From: Atopsyche davidsoni | Lineage: Eukaryota > Arthropoda > Insecta > Trichoptera > Hydrobiosidae | Assembly: GCA_022113835.1 (NCBI GenBank) | Contig: JAILWY010000011.1 | Location: 1,302,001 to 1,366,000, forward strand | Direction of reading: 5' to 3' | Length of the DNA stretch: 64,000 nt | Shown here: positions 58,942 to 64,000 of the stretch, in pieces | Layout of the letters: every line of letters begins with the position of its first letter | Numbering within the stretch: position 1 is the first letter of the stretch | Translations under genes and position numbers: made by a program | Notes under the pieces: generated by a model | What the model was told of the DNA's origin: nothing | The model's database searches: none | The model's input: the letters and a program-made list of their open reading frames with translations, nothing else

Positions 58942-59971
58942 AGTACATAAATAGCTTACTTCGTTCAAGTAAATGCAGGATTGAAAAAATAAAGAAAAGC
59001 TGTTTAAACAAGGTGTAAAAGCAGTCAGTATCTGGCGTTTGTCTCGGAAATAAAGCACTCGCGGGCGTGCCTGGCTGGGCGGGGGCCAAGAATCTCTTCG
59101 TTGTGAAATTGCAGGTGAAAGAAAGTACACGACTGTCCGCCTGATGCAATCAGCTGGTCGGAAACAATGGATCGCGACTCGTGATTATTGTCTTTGGATC
59201 ACCATATTTATGGTTTTATCGTACAAATGAAAGGATGCGGAACAATCGAGTAAATAAAAATATATTTCACGGAGGCGTTATTGGAGTATCGCTTGAAATA
59301 AACAATGAATATTATAAGCCTAGTAATAACTGAAACGGCAATAACAAGTAAATTCTAAATTTCCACTATTTTCTTTTGAAGACGATATATATAATATAAT
59401 ATTAAAGATAATTTTGGGATGAAATGTGTTAAAAAATACAAAACATTTAACATATTGCCGGTTGTCCACACATCCTATCCGGTTTATTTTTGGACGCGTT
59501 TTTTTTATTGAAGACATCTGAAAGTCTGCAGATAATATCTGCCATAAAAAAAAACACATCTTGGATTTGGCGCCTGTACCAGAGATGCTTAAATTAAAAA
59601 AATAGTTTAATATTCGTATATTTATAGTTTACACTTGCCTTATCTTGAGTATGGTTTTAAAAGCTCATCAAGTTCAATTTCAATAGAAGCCGAGAGACCA
59701 GATTTCAATAGGAACTTATTTGGAAGTGAAAATTGACATAATTAGATTGCTTATAGACTTTTTTTATAGAATAGTTACAATGCTTCTGCAAGAAATTAGA
59801 CTTCACAATTTACAGTATAGATTTTTATCAAAACGTAAATTTATTTTATTTATCAGTTTCATTCTAGCTTTTAAAAATCTAATCCGTGTAAGATATTGAT
59901 GATGACGGTATTCCATAATTTTTTATTCACATTATCACATCTGCACTTCCTGGAGTTATGGAGCTATAACA

Positions 59972-60110
59972 GAGGTCCTCAAACTTTTTTGTCTTCTATA
60001 CCACGTGATGATTCTTTTTTTGTTTTTCTGCGACCTCAAAGCTTCTCACTTTTATAGGGTTTGCCTTAGAGTGGACAAGATCAAAGTAAAAAAAAAAAAA
60101 AAAAAAACAC
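59972..60110. mobile_element. Possible hAT-like left end
   Basis: Begins cagaggtcctcaaacttttt, which resembles hAT terminal sequences. The right end and target duplication were not found; a poly-A run follows. Confidence 0.35.
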
Positions 60111-60300
60111 GTACCCTTGCAACCACAAAGCGAATAATTACTTGCTTACACAATTTTATGAAATGTAATTAATTTATATATTATGTTATTATAAGAAAGT
60201 ATAAATAAAGTTCATCAGTGCAACCCGACATTCACGGTAGAACGTTGGAATCGTCGGTATAGACCACATTGAGTATCTTAACTATAATAATAACAGAGCG

Positions 60301-60321
60301 TCATCATCATCATCATCATCA
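60301..60321. repeat. (TCA)n microsatellite
   Basis: About seven TCA units. Confidence 0.9.
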
Positions 60322-60490
60322 AGAAAGTCTACAATTTCACGGTTCTCAAGCATCAGATTTCCTGATCGAAAACATCTAAAGTGAAATTTTTGACTGTTCA
60401 ATGTCGGCCCAAACCTGAAGTTAGACCCGGCTTATCCGAAGTGCCCACCTTGCAATCAGTCATTCCGGATTGTGAAACTGCATTTCCCGC

Positions 60491-60650
60491 CTTCGAGCTG
60501 CCTACACGCGCCGCGACACAACTGACTGTCGATTTGTGATCGGCCAGTGGCGTCCCCTTATTTCGGGTGCACGTATACTTTGGTCTAACACTTTGTGGTC
60601 TAATCACGGTTCGGCTGTCGGGAGTGTCGCGGCGCGCGTAGGCGGCTCTA
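60491..60650. repeat. GC-rich inverted repeat, third copy at 54331-54370
   Basis: The motif GTGTCGCGGCGCG[TC]GTAGGC is found reversed at about 60491-60520 and forward at about 60624-60648. A third copy, with a few changes, lies at 54343-54366. The copies keep ten or more CpG-containing positions in an AT-rich region. Confidence 0.65.
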
Positions 60651-62305
60651 TTCGGGCCAACAGGTGCTCGTTAGGGACACGCGAAGTGGGGCTCTTGCAT
60701 TGTGTCGCTATCTGGTCCGAGAGCAATACAATTCGATTTCTAACCGGTCGTTATATTTTTTTCTGCGTCATGTATCCACTACTCATTTATTTATTATCGT
60801 TAATTTTAATCGCATTAGAAACTTTGGAAGATATGAAGCGATTTCTAACCGGCTATGAAAGAAAGGAGCATTGCTGCGTTGTTCATTTATACAAGTTTAT
60901 TGTGTATTTACTCAGTTTCCACTGCCGTGAAAAAAGTTTATTATAATTTCCCCTCGTTTCACGTGTGAACCGATTATCTATAATAAACTGTATATTTATT
61001 ATATATTAAAACGACACATGTATAACAAAGTGATTACAAGATTTTTTTTTAACTTTTCACAAACAATTTTTTTATCTCCTACTCTTCTTATATTTGTTGC
61101 ATTGATGTCGAGTTATCTGTTTTATAGTAGAAAAAATTAAATTCTACTGAATAAAATAATTACAAGACGTTTTTAACATGCAGCATTATTGTGTATATGC
61201 AGGCAAGAAATATTATATATATAAATTTCGAAAATTTCTTAGCTTTCGTCAGTCAAATTGAGTTTTATTTAAAACTTGGAATAGCAACTTCATAAAAATG
61301 TTGTCAGTTATTTTGGCACTGGCAACACAAGTTTCTTTCACTTGTTTTTATGCAAAATGATTGCAAATTGTTATTTTTGTGTCATTGACTGAATTTAAGC
61401 GTATCTGAAAATGCACTTTTCGATTACAAAACGTGTTTTTTCTCTGTATTTATGGAGTCAACTATTTTTTATTCTCGAGTGCACAACTCCTTGGGTGTGT
61501 ATTTCAATCAATCTCTTGCAATATATAATAGTATTTGCGTTGTTTTGAAAGTCTCAAGCTTCAATGCAGCCTTGGATTAAACTAAATCTACAGATAACAA
61601 AATTGTCTCATATATAATATAGCAGAGTGTGCAATTATAACGCCGTCAGTTTCCTGTTAAAAAAAATCATTAGTGTAGTTTTAATTATCTAATCCTAGAG
61701 TTTTTTTTTTATAAGTAAATGTAAAATTAAGGATACAGCTGTTTAAATTTTTTTTTTCTATTAATTAAAAAATATTATTCAAAAAAACTTGCCGGTTTGA
61801 TGATCTCTTTTGTGAATTTGTTATGGTTCGACTCACGCCCAAAGATGAATTATATTGAAGCCTGACTTTTAAATTGCCTCATGGTCCGCCGGGAGGCACA
61901 CTAGCTAGTCAACCGCAACCCAGATACAACTTAATGTCTTTTGAATTTTCGCATATATTTTAAATAAGTTGAGTAAAAAAAAACCTTTCAATAATACCTT
62001 ATACGTTACACGTTAGACCTAGTTTTTATTTATTCAGCTTAATAATATTCCGCTTTTTATTTTATTAGAAGCATTAGCTCCAATGATTTATATTTGTTTT
62101 GTATCTCATCATAAAATATTAAAAAAATCGAGTTATAATCTCATAGATCAAAGAACGTAATAAATTTCCAATTAAATAATCAAAAGTATTTTTACGTACG
62201 GTTTGTCCTCGAACGTGTTCACGTGTTAAATTCTGCTCCATGCTTATGAATAAATCGACTTGGAAAATAATTAAAACCATAATCGACGACAATCCTTCAT
62301 TAACT

Positions 62306-62330
62306 ACCTAACCTAACCTAACCTTAACCC
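62306..62330. repeat. Short telomere-like run (CCTAA)n
   Basis: Three perfect CCTAA units followed by ccttaaccc. The insect telomere repeat is TTAGG/CCTAA. A two-unit run also occurs at about 16640-16650. Confidence 0.7.
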
Positions 62331-64000
62331 ATTGTACCAACAAATGGTAGCACGTAACGCTTTCGTGTCACTCGCCAAAGTCTTGCCCCGATCTGAACAA
62401 TTTGTCGGTCGGTTGGCGGCTGCGTCGGGACGCTTGCGAGAGCATTCGGTAAGCTATATTCATTTTTTTTTTTTAACTAAACAAATGACAAACGACAATC
62501 TTCAAGGTCACGTTTTTTGTTTGAATTTCCAGCATAGAGCCAGAAGACACCGGCGACCCGGAACATTCGCGCACATGTCGCAAAAAATAAAACCATTTCG
62601 TTTACTGCTGATTGATGTAATGCTGGATTAGTGCGTGTTCAAGGTCGTGGAATACAGCGTGGTATACCGTGCACCGTAAATAACCGATTGGCTAGATGAT
62701 TACGAACATTTTTGTTTTTGATCACTTTGATTTTCAAGGGCTTCATTGGACTAGTAACGTATGGACACTCATGAGCTTAAATAAATTATCCATTTTTAAT
62801 GCGCTTTGGGATATTCGTACAATGGTCTAAGGATGCTTAACAGGCGTCGGTTTATTTATATATATATATAATACATTTTGAATTAGTTGGTGTAATTAAG
62901 ATGATGCTAAACATCGCAATGCATTTGTGTGAAAAAAAAATCCGACCTTTTTAGTCGTTGCACTTGTGAGGATGGGCATACTCATATCATACCCCACAAA
63001 CGAGGTCGAGTACTTAAGTCAAGTTAGATATTTGCACGCGCAAATTTTCACCGATTACCTGTTTGTGTCTAACATGTTATATGTATTCAATTTAAATAAT
63101 ATCAGCGAAACAACAATCAATTCAAATCACTTGACAGAACACGACAACAACTGCGTTTTTTTCGTTCAGCCTTCCAGAAACTGGTCTCGAAAGGACTATA
63201 ATGCGACAATTGCCGGCAGATTTTTATGCATATTCAAAACATTTTTCAGGTTTATAATTTATTCGTTCAATGTGCGTATATATATTTTTTGCCGAGAGAT
63301 ATATATATATTTATAGCGGAAGCAAATATAGTTAATCTTTACCCCTATCGTTATTATCACCTATCGTTTTTTTATTATTTGCCTTATCAGTTCTCCTTGC
63401 GGTCATACGCCGTTGGATTGTGAAATTTTCGTTATCAAAGATTGTACCGTTGTGAAATTGCAAAATATATAAATTCTCATGCTAACGTTTATCATTTTAT
63501 TTAAATTTGTATTTTTTATTAATATTATTAATGTAAAGTAATGAATGAAATATGGCATTTTTATCTATCGAGTTTTGCTTTCGTTTATCTACATATAATT
63601 TTTTATAATATTTACGTGTAACTTATTCAAGTATACTGTAAATAAAATATCTGGATTCTCATTACGTTTTTTGAAAATCATATATGTAACAAATTTAAAT
63701 TATGCGATATTGTATAAATATTATAATATATTCCTAACTTTAAAGAGGATAGTAGTTTAGTGTGCAAAACGGTATGAATTATGGATATGTTTATTTCATG
63801 CCTTCTATTAATGAAAAAACCTGTGAATCGATTTATTTTGGATTAATTGAGATTATGCATTGAGTTGCTTACTGACAACGAGGTTCGGGTAGAGCAATAG
63901 AATTAATAAATTCTCTCTAATGTGAACGAAAAACCTTGCCACGGCAGTCGAAGGCACGATGCGTCGGTTTTATTATGTTTCGTCGTTTCAGATACGTTCA

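Larger units (their letters stand above)
55026..64000. other. Gene-poor region to the window end
   Basis: No coding exon could be supported. Low-complexity tracts, an R2 copy, a possible core promoter (57778), a GC-rich inverted repeat (60491-60650) and a telomere-like run (62306) are the only structures seen. A frame at 62338-62448, bounded by a GTAAGC donor, is GC-richer than its surroundings but matches nothing I know. Confidence 0.45.

Overview
The window looks like nuclear DNA of an insect, most likely a moth or butterfly. It is AT-rich. Genes are split by short to long GT-AG introns. There are Helitrons with TC...CTAG ends, piggyBac-like elements on TTAA sites and a short CCTAA (insect telomere-type) run. 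The species cannot be named from this sequence. All gene models were assembled by eye from splice sites and reading phase; none was tested against transcripts or databases.

Layout. 1-3348: no gene seen. 3349-9119 (+) and 9982-25572 (+): two tandem vanin/biotinidase-like amidohydrolase genes of nine exons each, with the nitrilase Glu-Lys-Cys triad and signal peptides. Intron 1 of the second is 12.4 kb and is a nest of mobile DNA: a U1 snRNA gene or close variant, two near-identical piggyBac remnants head to head, a THAP/YqaJ-nuclease DNA transposon split by a Helitron, and further piggyBac debris. 25573-27661: intergenic, with a perfect 46-bp palindrome. 27662-40736 (+): a complete 15-exon 10-formyltetrahydrofolate dehydrogenase gene (ALDH1L type, 940 codons) with a leader that could target mitochondria. 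42266-42941 (-): a complete four-exon NDUFA7 gene for a complex I subunit. 43711-46479 (+): the first five coding exons of a rabankyrin-5 (ANKFY1) homologue, divergent from NDUFA7; its ankyrin and FYVE exons are not in the window. 51031-51856 (-): the last two coding exons of a Ly6/uPAR-type ten-cysteine protein. 51857-64000: almost no coding signal, with a GC-rich island near 54.3-55.0 kb, a piggyBac-type MITE and other repeats.

The genes are not an operon or pathway. Vanins release pantothenate from pantetheine, and ALDH1L uses a 4'-phosphopantetheine arm derived from CoA, but that link is a coincidence of biochemistry and not evidence of co-regulation. The strongest observations are the nested transposon with an exactly reversible Helitron insertion, two GC-AG introns, the U1 gene with an altered loop I, the piggyBac palindrome, and several long intronic or intergenic hairpins.
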